Below are positions 45,321-55,551 of a DNA stretch of 64,000 bases, in pieces. The position numbers and the translations under genes are program-made. The stretch lies in contig NZ_CP139970.1 in the NCBI RefSeq assembly GCF_034424545.1, forward strand, positions 3,472,001-3,536,000. The letters are read 5' to 3'. Each line of letters opens with the position of its first letter. Position 1 is the stretch's first letter. Origin of the DNA: Trinickia caryophylli (lineage in GTDB: Bacteria > Pseudomonadota > Gammaproteobacteria > Burkholderiales > Burkholderiaceae). The notes beneath the pieces are model-generated. The model made no database searches. It saw only the letters and a list, made by a program, of their open reading frames with translations, and had not been told where the DNA came from.

Positions 45321-46835
45321 ATGACGATTTCCTCGGTGCGCAAACTCTTCGCGGCCGCGGCGGTGCTTGCGTGCCTGCCGCTGATGCCGCATACGGCCAT
45401 GGCCGTGCCGGCGGCAAGCCTGCCCGATTTCACCGATCTCGTCGACAAGGTCGGCCCAGCGGTGGTCAACATTCGCACGACCACCCGGGTTTCGAGCCTG
45501 CCCACGCAGCGGGCGATGCCGCCCGGCGCCGATGACGGGGATATGTCGGAGTTCTTCCGGCGCTTTTTCGGTATTCCGCTGCCGCAGGCGCCGAATAGCC
45601 CGAACAGTCCGAACACGCCGCGCGGCGGCGACAACGGCGGCCCCGACACGCCCGATGGCGGAGACAACGAACAAAGCGCCGGCGTGGGGTCGGGATTCAT
45701 CTTGTCGGCCGACGGCTATGTCATGACGAATGCGCACGTCGTCGACGACGCCGACACGATCTACGTCACGCTCACCGACAAGCGCGAGTTCAAGGCGAAG
45801 TTGATCGGTGCCGACGATCGCACCGACGTTGCGGTGGTGAAGATCAACGCGGCCAGTCTGCCCACGGTGACGATCGGCGATTCGGACAAGGTGCGCGTGG
45901 GCGAATGGGTCGTGGCGATCGGCTCGCCTTTCGGGCTCGATAATACGGTGACGGCCGGCATCGTCAGCGCCAAGGGGCGCGACACGGGCGATTACCTGCC
46001 TTTCATCCAGACCGACGTGGCCGTCAACCCCGGCAACTCGGGCGGCCCGCTCATCGACATGCAGGGGCGGGTGATCGGCATCAATTCGCAGATCTACAGC
46101 CGCACGGGCGGCTTCATGGGTATTTCGTTCGCGATTCCGATCGACGAGGCGATGCGCGTGGCCGATCAGCTCAAGGCCACGGGCAAGGTCGTACGCGGCC
46201 GTATCGCGGTGGCTGTGGGGCAGGTGACGAAAGACGTGGCCGAATCGCTGGGTCTGCCGAAGGCGGGTGGGGCGCTCGTGAGCAGCGTCGAACCCGGCGG
46301 GCCCGCCGACAAGGCGGGTATTCAACCCGGCGACATCATCCTGAAATTCAACGGTATGTCGGTCGACACCGATACCGACCTGCCGCGGCTCGTGGGCGAA
46401 ACGAAGCCCGGTACGAAATCGACTGTCACGATCTGGCGCAAGGGGCGAACGAGCGATCTGTCAGTAACGGTGGCGGAGACGCCTTCCGACAAGGCCGCCA
46501 AGGCCGCGGCCGAGCGTCAGGCGCCAACCCCGAAGGCACCGTCGCACAATGCGCTCGGCATTACGGTCGGGGACCTCTCGGCCGACCAGCAAAAGGCGCT
46601 GAAGCTGCGCCGCGGCGGCGTGGAGGTCCAGTCGGTCGAAGGGCCGGCGGCACGCGTCGGCTTGCAAAAGGGGGACATCATCTTGCGGGTCGGCGATGCC
46701 GACGTCACGAGCGCCAAGGAATTCAATCAGGCCGTGGCGCACCTCGATCCGCAAAAGACGGTGGCCGTGCTCGTGCGCCGGGGCGATAATACGCAATTCG
46801 TGCCCATTCGCCCGCGGGCCGCGCCGCAGAAATGA
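45321..46835 (+). CDS. mucD: Periplasmic serine protease/chaperone MucD (DegP/DegQ type)
   Basis: The protein has 504 residues with a signal peptide cleaved near residue 28. The catalytic triad is His139 in TNAHVV, Asp169 in RTDVAVV and Ser240 in GNSGGPL, followed by two PDZ domains. A Pro/Asn/Gly/Asp-rich low-complexity stretch lies at about 88-117, between the N-terminal helix and the protease domain. It degrades misfolded envelope proteins. Its stop overlaps the next gene by four bases. Confidence 0.95.
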   Translation: MTISSVRKLFAAAAVLACLPLMPHTAMAVPAASLPDFTDLVDKVGPAVVNIRTTTRVSSLPTQRAMPPGADDGDMSEFFRRFFGIPLPQAPNSPNSPNTPRGGDNGGPDTPDGGDNEQSAGVGSGFILSADGYVMTNAHVVDDADTIYVTLTDKREFKAKLIGADDRTDVAVVKINAASLPTVTIGDSDKVRVGEWVVAIGSPFGLDNTVTAGIVSAKGRDTGDYLPFIQTDVAVNPGNSGGPLIDMQGRVIGINSQIYSRTGGFMGISFAIPIDEAMRVADQLKATGKVVRGRIAVAVGQVTKDVAESLGLPKAGGALVSSVEPGGPADKAGIQPGDIILKFNGMSVDTDTDLPRLVGETKPGTKSTVTIWRKGRTSDLSVTVAETPSDKAAKAAAERQAPTPKAPSHNALGITVGDLSADQQKALKLRRGGVEVQSVEGPAARVGLQKGDIILRVGDADVTSAKEFNQAVAHLDPQKTVAVLVRRGDNTQFVPIRPRAAPQK

Positions 46836-47152
46836 CGGCGCCCACGGCAATGGCGGGGCAAAGCCCGCAGCAGGCCTTGCAGCCAAACGCTCGGTTGATC
46901 GTCTATGGGCGCCAATGGTGCCACCTCTGCGAGGAGATGCTCGCGGCGCTCGCGCCTGTTGCGGCGGAGTTCGGCGCGCGGATAGAAGTAATCGACGTCG
47001 ATACCGACCCGGTACTCGAGGCGCGTTACGACGAACTCGTGCCGGTGCTCATGCTCGATGGCATCGAGCTGAGCCGCTACCGGCTCGATGAGCCGCGTGT
47101 GCGAGCGGCGCTCGACGCCCGTCGCGCGGGCGGCACGGCAAAATCCGCCTGA
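46832..47152 (+). CDS. Small glutaredoxin-family thiol protein
   Basis: The protein has 106 residues. A CxxC motif at Cys30-Cys33 (WCHLCEEM) lies in a thioredoxin-like fold, with a cis-Pro region VPVLMLDG later. This is the glutaredoxin-like DUF836-type protein often found between mucD and lepA in betaproteobacteria. The role is probably a disulphide reductase, but substrates are unknown. It is translationally coupled to mucD (ATGA). Confidence 0.85.
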   Translation: MTAPTAMAGQSPQQALQPNARLIVYGRQWCHLCEEMLAALAPVAAEFGARIEVIDVDTDPVLEARYDELVPVLMLDGIELSRYRLDEPRVRAALDARRAGGTAKSA

Positions 47153-47262
47153 CGAGGGCCATTTCGGCTAAAATAACCCGGTTTTTCACGTACTTACGAG
47201 GCGTGCTCCGCAGTTGTCCGAGCGCGCCTTTTTCGCTTCGGGACAGCCCCAATCGGCACTGA

Positions 47263-49056
47263 ATGGATCATATTCGCAACTTTTCGATCATTGCGCACAT
47301 CGACCACGGCAAGTCGACGCTCGCCGATCGCATTATTCAACTCTGCGGCGGCTTGTCCGATCGCGAAATGGAATCGCAGGTGCTCGATTCGATGGATCTC
47401 GAGCGCGAGCGCGGCATCACCATCAAGGCACAAACGGCCGCGCTCAGCTATCGCGCGCGTGACGGAAAGGTTTACAACCTCAACCTGATCGACACGCCGG
47501 GCCACGTCGACTTTTCTTACGAGGTGAGCCGCTCGCTTTCGGCCTGTGAAGGCGCGCTGCTCGTGGTGGATGCGAGCCAGGGCGTCGAGGCGCAGACCGT
47601 CGCGAACTGCTATACCGCGATCGAACTCGGCGTCGAGGTCGTGCCCGTACTCAACAAGATCGACCTGCCCGCCGCCAACCCCGAGAACGCCATCGCCGAG
47701 ATCGAGGACGTCATCGGCATCGACGCCGCCGACGCCGTGCGCTGCAGTGCGAAGACGGGGCTCGGTGTCGAGGACGTGCTCGAGGCGCTGATCGCCAAGG
47801 TGCCGCCGCCGCAAGGCGACCCCAACGCACCGCTGCAGGCGCTCATCATCGATTCATGGTTCGACAACTACGTCGGCGTGGTCATGCTCGTGCGCATCGT
47901 CAACGGCACGTTGCGGCCCAAGGACAAGATCAAGCTGATGGCGACCGACGCGCAGTACCCGGTCGAGCATATCGGGGTCTTCACGCCGAAGTCGAAGAAC
48001 CTCGAGTCGCTATCGGCAGGGCAGGTGGGCTTCATCATCGCCGGCATCAAGGAACTGACGGCCGCCAAGGTCGGCGATACGGTCACGCTTGCCGCGAAGC
48101 CTGCCGCCGAGCCGCTGCCCGGCTTCAAGGAAGTCAAGCCGCAGGTGTTCGCGGGGCTTTATCCGGTCGAGGCGAACCAGTACGATGCGCTGCGCGAGTC
48201 ACTCGAAAAGCTCAAGCTCAACGACGCCTCGCTGCAGTACGAGCCCGAAGTGTCCCAGGCGCTCGGCTTCGGCTTTCGCTGCGGCTTTCTCGGCCTGCTG
48301 CACATGGAGATCGTGCAGGAGCGGCTCGAGCGCGAGTTCGACATGGACCTCATCACCACGGCGCCCACCGTTGTCTATGAGGTCATGCTCAACGACGGCT
48401 CCACGGTCATGGTCGAGAACCCGGCCAAGATGCCTGATCCGTCGAAGACGGCCGAGATCCGCGAGCCTATTGTCACCGTGAACCTGTATATGCCGCAGGA
48501 TTACGTCGGGTCGGTCATCACGCTGTGCACGCAAAAGCGCGGCTCGCAGATCAACATGCAGTATCACGGCCGCCAGGTGCAGCTCACGTACGAAATCCCG
48601 ATGGCGGAAATCGTGCTCGACTTCTTCGACCGGCTGAAGTCGGTGTCGCGCGGCTACGCCTCGATGGATTACGAGTTCAAGGAGTACCGGGCGTCGGACG
48701 TCGTCAAGGTCGACATGCTGATCAACGGCGACAAGGTCGACGCGCTGTCCGTCATCGTCCACCGCTCGCAGTCGCAATACCGTGGGCGCGAGGTTGCCGC
48801 CAAGATGCGTGAGATCATTCCCCGGCAGATGTACGACGTGGCGATCCAGGCCGCGATCGGTGCGCATATCATCGCGCGCGAGAACATCAAGGCGCTGCGC
48901 AAGAACGTGCTTGCAAAATGCTATGGCGGCGACATCACGCGCAAGAAGAAGCTGCTCGAAAAGCAAAAAGAAGGCAAGAAGCGAATGAAGCAGGTGGGGT
49001 CGGTGGAAATCCCGCAGGAGGCCTTTCTCGCGATCTTGCGCGTCGAAGACAAATAA
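47263..49056 (+). CDS. lepA: Elongation factor 4 (LepA)
   Basis: The protein has 597 residues. The GTPase motifs are [18 protein letters not shown] and NKIDLP, and the LepA-specific C-terminal domain is present ([39 protein letters not shown]). It acts on ribosomes during initiation and translocation stress. It lies between the glutaredoxin gene and lepB, as is common in bacteria. Confidence 0.97.
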   Translation: MDHIRNFSIIAHIDHGKSTLADRIIQLCGGLSDREMESQVLDSMDLERERGITIKAQTAALSYRARDGKVYNLNLIDTPGHVDFSYEVSRSLSACEGALLVVDASQGVEAQTVANCYTAIELGVEVVPVLNKIDLPAANPENAIAEIEDVIGIDAADAVRCSAKTGLGVEDVLEALIAKVPPPQGDPNAPLQALIIDSWFDNYVGVVMLVRIVNGTLRPKDKIKLMATDAQYPVEHIGVFTPKSKNLESLSAGQVGFIIAGIKELTAAKVGDTVTLAAKPAAEPLPGFKEVKPQVFAGLYPVEANQYDALRESLEKLKLNDASLQYEPEVSQALGFGFRCGFLGLLHMEIVQERLEREFDMDLITTAPTVVYEVMLNDGSTVMVENPAKMPDPSKTAEIREPIVTVNLYMPQDYVGSVITLCTQKRGSQINMQYHGRQVQLTYEIPMAEIVLDFFDRLKSVSRGYASMDYEFKEYRASDVVKVDMLINGDKVDALSVIVHRSQSQYRGREVAAKMREIIPRQMYDVAIQAAIGAHIIARENIKALRKNVLAKCYGGDITRKKKLLEKQKEGKKRMKQVGSVEIPQEAFLAILRVEDK

Positions 49057-49073
49057 CAAAGGGTTCCGCATAA

Positions 49074-49967
49074 ATGAATTTCGCGTTGATTCTGTTTGTG
49101 CTCGTCATCTTGACGGGCCTCGCGTGGGTTGCCGACAAACTGGTGTTTCTGCCCCGCCGGCGTCGCGCGGCGGATGAGGCGGCCGCGGAGTTCGACCGCC
49201 AGCAAGCGCGCATCGATGCGCGCTTCGCCGACGAAAACGCGGCGCAAACGCGTGCACGCCTGCGCGAGGAAAAGCTGCGCCAGCCGTGGTGGCTCGAGTA
49301 CACGGCCAGTTTCTTCCCCGTGATTCTGGTCGTTTTCCTCGTGCGCTCGTTCGTCGTCGAGCCGTTCAAGATTCCGTCGGGCTCAATGGTGCCGACGCTG
49401 CTCGTCGGCGATTTCATCCTCGTCAACAAGTTCGATTACGGCCTGCGGCTGCCGATCGTGAATACGAAGATCACGGCTGGCCGGCCGCTTCAGCGTGGCG
49501 ACGTCGTGGTGTTCCGCTACCCGAAAGACGAGTCGGTCGACTACATCAAGCGCGTGGTCGGTTTACCGGGTGACGTCGTGGCTTACGAAGACAAGAAGCT
49601 CACGATCAACGGCAAGCCCGTGACCGAGACGCCACTGCCCGACTACTTCGACGAGGAGCGTGTGGGCTATGCGAAGCAGTTCGAAGAGGCGTTCGGCGAC
49701 CGCAAGAACGCGATTCTGAACAACCCCGCCGTGCCGCCCTTTGTCATTGGGGCGGAAGACTACCCCTATCGCGACAACTGTTCGTACAACAGCCGCGGAG
49801 TCGTCTGCAAGGTGCCGCCCGGCCATTACTTCATGATGGGCGACAACCGCGACAACAGTGCCGACAGCCGGTACTGGGGCTTCGTGCCGGATGCCAACAT
49901 CGTTGGCCGCGCGTTCTTCATCTGGATGAACTTCAGTAATCTGAAGCGTATCGGCTTCTTCCAATGA
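49074..49967 (+). CDS. lepB: Signal peptidase I
   Basis: The protein has 297 residues. Two membrane helices (1-20 and about 79-95) are followed by a periplasmic catalytic domain. The catalytic Ser104 is in PSGSMVPTLLVGD and the Lys159 in YIKRVVGLPGDVV. It removes signal peptides from exported proteins such as MucD and RseB here. It starts 17 bp after lepA. Confidence 0.97.
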   Translation: MNFALILFVLVILTGLAWVADKLVFLPRRRRAADEAAAEFDRQQARIDARFADENAAQTRARLREEKLRQPWWLEYTASFFPVILVVFLVRSFVVEPFKIPSGSMVPTLLVGDFILVNKFDYGLRLPIVNTKITAGRPLQRGDVVVFRYPKDESVDYIKRVVGLPGDVVAYEDKKLTINGKPVTETPLPDYFDEERVGYAKQFEEAFGDRKNAILNNPAVPPFVIGAEDYPYRDNCSYNSRGVVCKVPPGHYFMMGDNRDNSADSRYWGFVPDANIVGRAFFIWMNFSNLKRIGFFQ

Positions 49968-50090
49968 GCCGCACGAGGCGTCGCTCACGCGGCGCCATTC
50001 GATCCCGCTTCGATCCTGCTTCGATCCCGCTTCCCCCGAGCGTCAACCCTGCCTAACCGGACGGGCTGACGCGCGCGTTATACTCTGCAC

Positions 50091-51314
50091 ATGCCGCTAT
50101 CTCCGCTGGAAAGCCGGTTGCGCTACGAATTTCGCAATGCGGAATTACTGCGCCAGGCCCTCACTCACCGCAGTCATAGTGCCTCGCACAACGAACGGCT
50201 CGAATTTCTGGGCGACTCCGTTCTGAATTGCGCGGTGGCTGCGTTATTGTTTCAGCGATTCGGCAAGCTCGACGAAGGCGACCTCTCGCGCGTACGCGCC
50301 AACCTCGTCAAGCAGCAATCGCTCTACGAAATTGCTCAGGCCCTCAATATTGCCGAGGGGTTGCGTCTCGGCGAGGGCGAGTTGCGCAGCGGCGGCTACC
50401 GGCGGCCTTCGATCCTGGCCGATGCCTTCGAGGCTGTGCTGGGGGCGGTGTTCCTCGATGGCGGTTTCGAGGCGGCGCAGGGTGTCATCAAACGCCTGTA
50501 CGTGCCAATCCTCGATCACATCGATCCGCGCACGCTCGGCAAGGATTCCAAGACGTTGCTGCAGGAGTACCTGCAGGGCCACAAGATCGCATTGCCCACC
50601 TATACGGTGGTCGCCACGCATGGTGCGGCGCACAATCAACAGTTCGAGGTCGAGTGCACGGTGCCGAAGCTCGAGGTGAAGGTCTCGGGCTCAGGGGCGA
50701 GCCGGCGCGCCGCCGAGCAGGCGGCCGCCAAGAAGGCGCTCGACGAAGTCATGGCGCGCGCGCCGGCCATGGAAGTCAAGGCCAGGCGCTCGCGCAGCGC
50801 GCGTACCGGCAAGCACGTCGAGCCGGAAATCGTGCCGGGCGTGAAGGGCGTGCAGGCGGCGCTCGATTTGCGCGCGCCCGAGCGCAAGTCCGATCGGGAC
50901 AAGGCGCCGCGCGGCGATACGAAGCCGGTGCCCGCGCCGGAGGCTGGCGCCGAGCGCGCGGCCGCCGTGCCGCCGGCGATGATCCGCGCCGCTCACGTGG
51001 AGCACAAGCCGGCGCCGCGAGCGGGGGAGAGCACGCCGAAAGGCGAACCCCCGGCCAGGGGCGAGGGGCAGTCGAAGGACGAGCCGGCACCCCGTACCGA
51101 CGCTGGGGCAACCAGGGCTGCCGCCGAGTCCATCGGGCAGCCCGTCAGGGGCGAGAGCGCCTCGAAAGCCGAGCCCGGCGCGAAGAGCGACGCGGTCGCG
51201 AAGGGCGCGCCATCAAGGGCCGAGACGCCGCGCGCGTCGGGCGGCGACGCCGAACTCGTTTCCGACGTGGCTGCGGGCGCGCGCCCGCGCGCGGCCGAAC
51301 CCGATCATTCATGA
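50091..51314 (+). CDS. rnc: Ribonuclease III with long C-terminal extension
   Basis: The protein has 407 residues against about 226 in E. coli. Residues 1-150 form the RNase III domain, with signature [12 protein letters not shown] at about 35-46. Residues 153-221 form the double-stranded RNA-binding domain. From about 225 to the end is a Lys/Ala/Glu/Pro-rich, apparently disordered tail with no known domain. It processes rRNA and double-stranded RNAs. The tail is typical of Burkholderia RNase III, as far as I recall. It lies before era. Confidence 0.95.
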   Translation: MPLSPLESRLRYEFRNAELLRQALTHRSHSASHNERLEFLGDSVLNCAVAALLFQRFGKLDEGDLSRVRANLVKQQSLYEIAQALNIAEGLRLGEGELRSGGYRRPSILADAFEAVLGAVFLDGGFEAAQGVIKRLYVPILDHIDPRTLGKDSKTLLQEYLQGHKIALPTYTVVATHGAAHNQQFEVECTVPKLEVKVSGSGASRRAAEQAAAKKALDEVMARAPAMEVKARRSRSARTGKHVEPEIVPGVKGVQAALDLRAPERKSDRDKAPRGDTKPVPAPEAGAERAAAVPPAMIRAAHVEHKPAPRAGESTPKGEPPARGEGQSKDEPAPRTDAGATRAAAESIGQPVRGESASKAEPGAKSDAVAKGAPSRAETPRASGGDAELVSDVAAGARPRAAEPDHS

Positions 51315-51378
51315 GCGAATTTCGCGCTCCGGCACGCCATGCGGTGCCGGAGCGCATCCCCTCTGCGCAGCCAGCACC

Positions 51379-52278
51379 ATGACAGAAACTATTTCCCCCG
51401 GCTTTCGCTGCGGCATGATCGCCATCGTCGGCCGACCCAACGTCGGCAAATCGACGCTGATGAACGCGCTCGTCGGCCAGAAGATCAGCATCACGTCGCG
51501 CAAGGCGCAAACGACGCGCCACCGCATTACCGGCATCCATACCTTCGACGATGCGCAATTCATCTTCGTCGATACCCCGGGTTTTCAGACGCAGCACAGC
51601 GGGGCACTGAACCGGTCGCTGAACCGGGCCGTCACCTCGACGCTCAGTTCCGTCGATGCGGTCCTGTTCGTGGTCGAGGCGGGCCGCTTCGGCCCGGACG
51701 ACCAAAAGGTGCTCGATCTGATCCCGCCGTCGGCACCCACGCTCTTGATCGCCAACAAGCTCGACCGCGTAGCCGACAAGAAATCGCTGTTCCCGTTCCT
51801 GCAAAAGATGGGCGCGCTGCGTGAGTTCCGGGAAGTGGTGCCGCTCTCGGCGAAGCGGCATGAAGACATCGAGCATCTGCTCGCGACGCTCAAGCCTTAT
51901 CTGCCGGAGGGCGAGCCGATCTACGGCGAAGACGATCTGACCGATCGCAGCGAGCGCTTTCTCGCAGCCGAGATCCTGCGCGAGAAAGTGTTCCGCTGGA
52001 CCGGCGACGAGTTGCCGTACACGAGCACGGTGCTCATCGACAAATTCGAAACCGAAGGGCGCCTGCGCCGCGTGTTCGCAACGATTCTCGTCGATCGCGA
52101 TGGGCACAAGGCCATGATCATCGGCCAGAAGGGTGCGAAGCTCAAACAGATCAGCACCGAGGCGCGGCTCGACATGGAGAAGCTCTTCGGCGGGCCCGTC
52201 TACCTCGAGACGTTCGTCAAAGTGAAAAGCGGCTGGGCCGACAACGAAGCCGGGCTGCGTGCCTATGGCTACGAATGA
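51379..52278 (+). CDS. era: GTPase Era
   Basis: The protein has 299 residues. Motifs are [15 protein letters not shown] and NKLD, followed by a KH RNA-binding domain around [17 protein letters not shown]. Era binds 16S rRNA and couples ribosome assembly to cell growth. The order rnc-era-recO-pdxJ-acpS is conserved across proteobacteria. Its end overlaps recO by 14 bp. Confidence 0.97.
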   Translation: MTETISPGFRCGMIAIVGRPNVGKSTLMNALVGQKISITSRKAQTTRHRITGIHTFDDAQFIFVDTPGFQTQHSGALNRSLNRAVTSTLSSVDAVLFVVEAGRFGPDDQKVLDLIPPSAPTLLIANKLDRVADKKSLFPFLQKMGALREFREVVPLSAKRHEDIEHLLATLKPYLPEGEPIYGEDDLTDRSERFLAAEILREKVFRWTGDELPYTSTVLIDKFETEGRLRRVFATILVDRDGHKAMIIGQKGAKLKQISTEARLDMEKLFGGPVYLETFVKVKSGWADNEAGLRAYGYE

Positions 52279-53098
52279 CGCCTGCATGAACGTCGTGGCC
52301 GCCGACGACGGCGGCGAGGCCCCGGCCGAGCCGGAGGCCAAGGAATCGCGCAAAGCCGCGCGGCGCGGGGGCGCGCGTGCATCCGACTATCGCATTGCCG
52401 AGCAGCCCGCGTTCGTCCTGCATAGCTATCCGTATCGCGAGACGAGTCTCGTGATCGACGTGTTTTCGCGCGATCACGGCCGCGTCGCGCTCGTGGCGAA
52501 GGGAGCCAAGCGTCCGCATTCGGCCCTGCGCGGCGTGCTGCAGACGTTCCAACCGCTCGCGTTGTCCTGGTCGGGCAAGTCGGAAATGCGCACGCTGACG
52601 GGGGCCGAATGGGTAGGCGGCATGCTGCCGCTCTCGGGCGATGCGCTCTTCAGCGGGTTTTACGTCAACGAACTGCTCGTGAAGTTTCTCGCGCGCGAAG
52701 ACCCGCACCCTCCGCTTTTCCATCATTACGTGGTCACCCTTACGCGCCTTGCGCACGACGAGCCCGCCGCACAGGTGCTGCGCTCGTTCGAGCGTATGCT
52801 GTTGCGCGAAACCGGCTATGCGATGTCGCTTGCGCGTACCGTCGCGCGCAAACCCGTGACGGCCGAAGGCCGCTACGTCTTCGATCCCGAGCGGGGCGTG
52901 CGCGAGGCGGCGCCCGAGTTGCCGTCGCATTGGCCGATCGTCTCGGGTCAGACGTTGCTCGACATGGAAAGCGACGATTACCATCGGGTGCAGACCGTCG
53001 CGCAAAGCAAGGCGCTGATGCGCTTTTTGCTGAATATCTATCTCGGTGGCGCGCCGCTCGCGACGCGCCAGATTCTGATCGACTTGCAGAACCTATGA
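52265..53098 (+). CDS. recO: DNA repair protein RecO
   Basis: From the ATG here the protein has 277 residues. The N-terminal OB fold begins [27 protein letters not shown], and the C-terminal helical part ends with [18 protein letters not shown]. RecO loads RecA on SSB-coated DNA. A second ATG at 52286, eight bases after the era stop, would remove seven residues; the first fits relatives slightly better. Its stop overlaps pdxJ by four bases. Confidence 0.94.
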   Translation: MATNDACMNVVAADDGGEAPAEPEAKESRKAARRGGARASDYRIAEQPAFVLHSYPYRETSLVIDVFSRDHGRVALVAKGAKRPHSALRGVLQTFQPLALSWSGKSEMRTLTGAEWVGGMLPLSGDALFSGFYVNELLVKFLAREDPHPPLFHHYVVTLTRLAHDEPAAQVLRSFERMLLRETGYAMSLARTVARKPVTAEGRYVFDPERGVREAAPELPSHWPIVSGQTLLDMESDDYHRVQTVAQSKALMRFLLNIYLGGAPLATRQILIDLQNL

Positions 53099-53859
53099 GC
53101 TTCTTTCTGACGTCTCCCAATGTGATCGATCTCGGTGTCAACATCGATCACGTCGCCACGCTGCGCAACGTGCGCGGCACGCGCTACCCCGACCCGATCC
53201 GCGCGGCGCTCGCCGCCGAAGATGCCGGTGCGGATGCGATCACCCTTCATCTGCGCGAGGACCGTCGCCATATCGTCGACGCCGACGTGCGCGCGCTGCG
53301 CCCGCAACTGAAAACCCGGATGAACCTGGAGTGCGCGGTGACGCCGGAGATGCTCGACATCGCGTGCGAGGTGCGTCCGCACGACGTGTGCCTCGTGCCC
53401 GAGAAGCGCAGCGAGTTGACGACCGAGGGCGGGCTCGACGTTGCCGGCCATTTCGAGGCTGTTCGCGCGGCCTGCCGCCAACTTGCCGATGCCGGTTCGC
53501 GCGTGTCGCTTTTCATCGACGCCGATGAGGCGCAGATCCGCGCGGCGCAGGAGGCGGGCGCCCCCGTGATCGAGCTGCACACGGGCCGCTATGCCGATGC
53601 ACACGACGAGGCCGGGCAGCGCGCCGAATACGAGCGGATCGTGCGCGGTGTCGCGCTCGGCGCGTCGCTGGGTTTGAAGGTCAACGCGGGCCATGGTCTG
53701 CATTACACGAACGTGCAGCAGATCGCGGCGATCGAGGGCATCGTCGAGCTCAACATCGGTCATGCGATCGTGGCTCAGGCTGTCTTCTGCGGCTGGGAAA
53801 ACGCCGTGCGCGAGATGAAGGCGATCATGGTCGCGGCACGGCTTGCCGCGGCTCGGTGA
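53095..53859 (+). CDS. pdxJ: Pyridoxine 5'-phosphate synthase
   Basis: The protein has 254 residues with a TIM-barrel. The N-terminus [22 protein letters not shown] is diagnostic, with later blocks [12 protein letters not shown] and [12 protein letters not shown]. It forms vitamin B6 phosphate from deoxyxylulose phosphate and 3-amino-2-oxopropyl phosphate. The start overlaps the recO stop (ATGA); longer open frames upstream lie within recO. Confidence 0.96.
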   Translation: MSFFLTSPNVIDLGVNIDHVATLRNVRGTRYPDPIRAALAAEDAGADAITLHLREDRRHIVDADVRALRPQLKTRMNLECAVTPEMLDIACEVRPHDVCLVPEKRSELTTEGGLDVAGHFEAVRAACRQLADAGSRVSLFIDADEAQIRAAQEAGAPVIELHTGRYADAHDEAGQRAEYERIVRGVALGASLGLKVNAGHGLHYTNVQQIAAIEGIVELNIGHAIVAQAVFCGWENAVREMKAIMVAARLAAAR

Positions 53860-53869
53860 GCGATCGGCC

Positions 53870-54385
53870 ATGGCGATCTACGGTATCGGCACGGATCTGG
53901 TCCAGGTGAGCCGCGTCGCCGGCGTGATGTCGCGCACGGGCGGGCGCTTTGCCGAGAAGGTGCTCGGGCCCGACGAGTTGCGCGTTTATCACGCCCGCCG
54001 CGCACGTTCCGAGGCGCGTGGGCTCGCTTACCTCGCTACGCGTTTCTCGGCCAAGGAAGCGTTCTCGAAAGCCATCGGTCTCGGCATGCATTGGCCGATG
54101 ACCTGGCGCGCGGTGCAAACGCTCAACGAGCCGAGCGGCAAGCCGTTCGTCGTGGCGTCCGGCGAGCTTGCGCAATGGCTCGCGGCACGTGGCATTACCG
54201 CGACCGTGACGCTCAGCGACGAGCGCGATTATGCAGTGACGTTCGTTGTGGCGGAAACGAGCGAGAGGAGCAATGCCTGCGACGCCACCGAAGATAAAGC
54301 GAGCGTCGGCGGCAACGCCGCCGACGCCGCCGGCCGCTCCGTGAAGCGCGGCAAGATGGGCCAGGCGGGCCGGGCGGGGCACTGA
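53870..54385 (+). CDS. acpS: Holo-ACP synthase with short low-complexity tail
   Basis: The protein has 171 residues, about 45 more than usual. The family segment [13 protein letters not shown] starts at residue 3, and the Mg2+/substrate site [15 protein letters not shown] follows. The typical AcpS domain ends near residue 128; the remainder is a Gly/Ala/Lys-rich tail. It transfers 4'-phosphopantetheine from CoA to Ser37 of AcpP. It starts 10 bp after pdxJ. Confidence 0.93.
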   Translation: MAIYGIGTDLVQVSRVAGVMSRTGGRFAEKVLGPDELRVYHARRARSEARGLAYLATRFSAKEAFSKAIGLGMHWPMTWRAVQTLNEPSGKPFVVASGELAQWLAARGITATVTLSDERDYAVTFVVAETSERSNACDATEDKASVGGNAADAAGRSVKRGKMGQAGRAGH

Positions 54386-54479
54386 TGCCGCCTGGCTCGC
54401 GCCGGCCGGAGCCTGCGCGAGCTCGTTGTTTCACGAAGCCATTCATCCACTCATTCGCGATCCCTCGACCTGCCAACCG

Positions 54480-55508
54480 ATGAAGTGCATTCCCGGACCG
54501 ATCATGCTCGATATCGAGGGCACTGCCCTCGGCGAAGCCGACATACGGCGCCTGTCCCATCCCATGACGGGCGGCGTGATCCTCTTTGCCCGTCATTTCC
54601 AGAACCGTGCGCAGCTTGCGGCGCTGACGGCTGCCATTCGAGCCGTACGCGACGATATTCTCATCGCCGTCGATCATGAGGGCGGCCGTGTGCAGCGGTT
54701 CCGCACCGACGGCTTCACGGTGTTGCCGCCGATGCGGCGCCTGGGCGAGCTATGGGACGAGGACGTGCTGCTGGCGACCAAGGTGGCAACGGCGACCGGT
54801 TACGTACTGGCCGCCGAATTGCGCGCGGTCGGCATCGACATGAGCTTTACGCCCGTGCTCGATCTCGATTACGGGCACTCGCAGGTGATCGGCAATCGCG
54901 CGTTCCATCGCGACCCGCGTGTCGTCGCGCTGTTGGCCAAGAGCCTCACCCACGGGCTCGCGCTCGCCGGAATGAGCAATTGCGGCAAGCATTTTCCGGG
55001 GCACGGCTGGGCAAGCGCCGATTCTCATGTGGCGTTGCCGGTGGACGACCGCCCGCTCGCAACGATCCTCGGCGACGATGCGATGCCCTACGATTGGCTC
55101 GGCGTGGCACTGGACGCCGTGATTCCGGCCCATGTTATCTACGAGAAGGTGGACGGCAAACCTGCAGGGTTCTCGCGACTTTGGCTGCAGGATATCCTGC
55201 GCGGCAAATTGGGCTTCACGGGGGCGATTTTCAGCGACGACCTCTCGATGGAAGCGGCGCGTGCGGGCGGGACGTTGACCCAGGCGGCCGCGGCGGCGCT
55301 CGAGGCCGGCTGCGACATGGTGCTCATCTGCAACCAACCCGAGGCTGCCGAGCGTGTGCTCGTCGAGTTGCAGCATGCGACGTCGAGCGAGTCCGCGGCC
55401 CGCATCGCGCGGATGCGCGGCCGAGGCGGTGCGCCAGCCTGGGACGACCTCATGGTCGAGCCTCGCTATCGACAAGCCCTGGAACTGCTCGGGCGTACCG
55501 TCGGCTGA
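54480..55508 (+). CDS. nagZ: Beta-N-acetylhexosaminidase NagZ (GH3)
   Basis: The protein has 342 residues. The GH3 catalytic loop GKHFPGHGWASADSHVALP is visible near residue 162, with the nucleophile Asp in FSDDLSM. It removes GlcNAc from 1,6-anhydromuropeptides in peptidoglycan recycling, which in some species affects beta-lactamase induction. An upstream ATG lies in the open frame, but MKCIPGPIMLDIEG is the family start. It is the end of the long same-strand run of genes. Confidence 0.95.
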   Translation: MKCIPGPIMLDIEGTALGEADIRRLSHPMTGGVILFARHFQNRAQLAALTAAIRAVRDDILIAVDHEGGRVQRFRTDGFTVLPPMRRLGELWDEDVLLATKVATATGYVLAAELRAVGIDMSFTPVLDLDYGHSQVIGNRAFHRDPRVVALLAKSLTHGLALAGMSNCGKHFPGHGWASADSHVALPVDDRPLATILGDDAMPYDWLGVALDAVIPAHVIYEKVDGKPAGFSRLWLQDILRGKLGFTGAIFSDDLSMEAARAGGTLTQAAAAALEAGCDMVLICNQPEAAERVLVELQHATSSESAARIARMRGRGGAPAWDDLMVEPRYRQALELLGRTVG

Positions 55509-55551
55509 GCGCGATGCGCCGCCGGGAGCCCGCGCCGGCGGGCGGCCCCGC

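Noticed and set aside
53870..54385. AcpS tail as a fused second protein
   Set aside because: The extension is short, low-complexity and without a start signal or domain.
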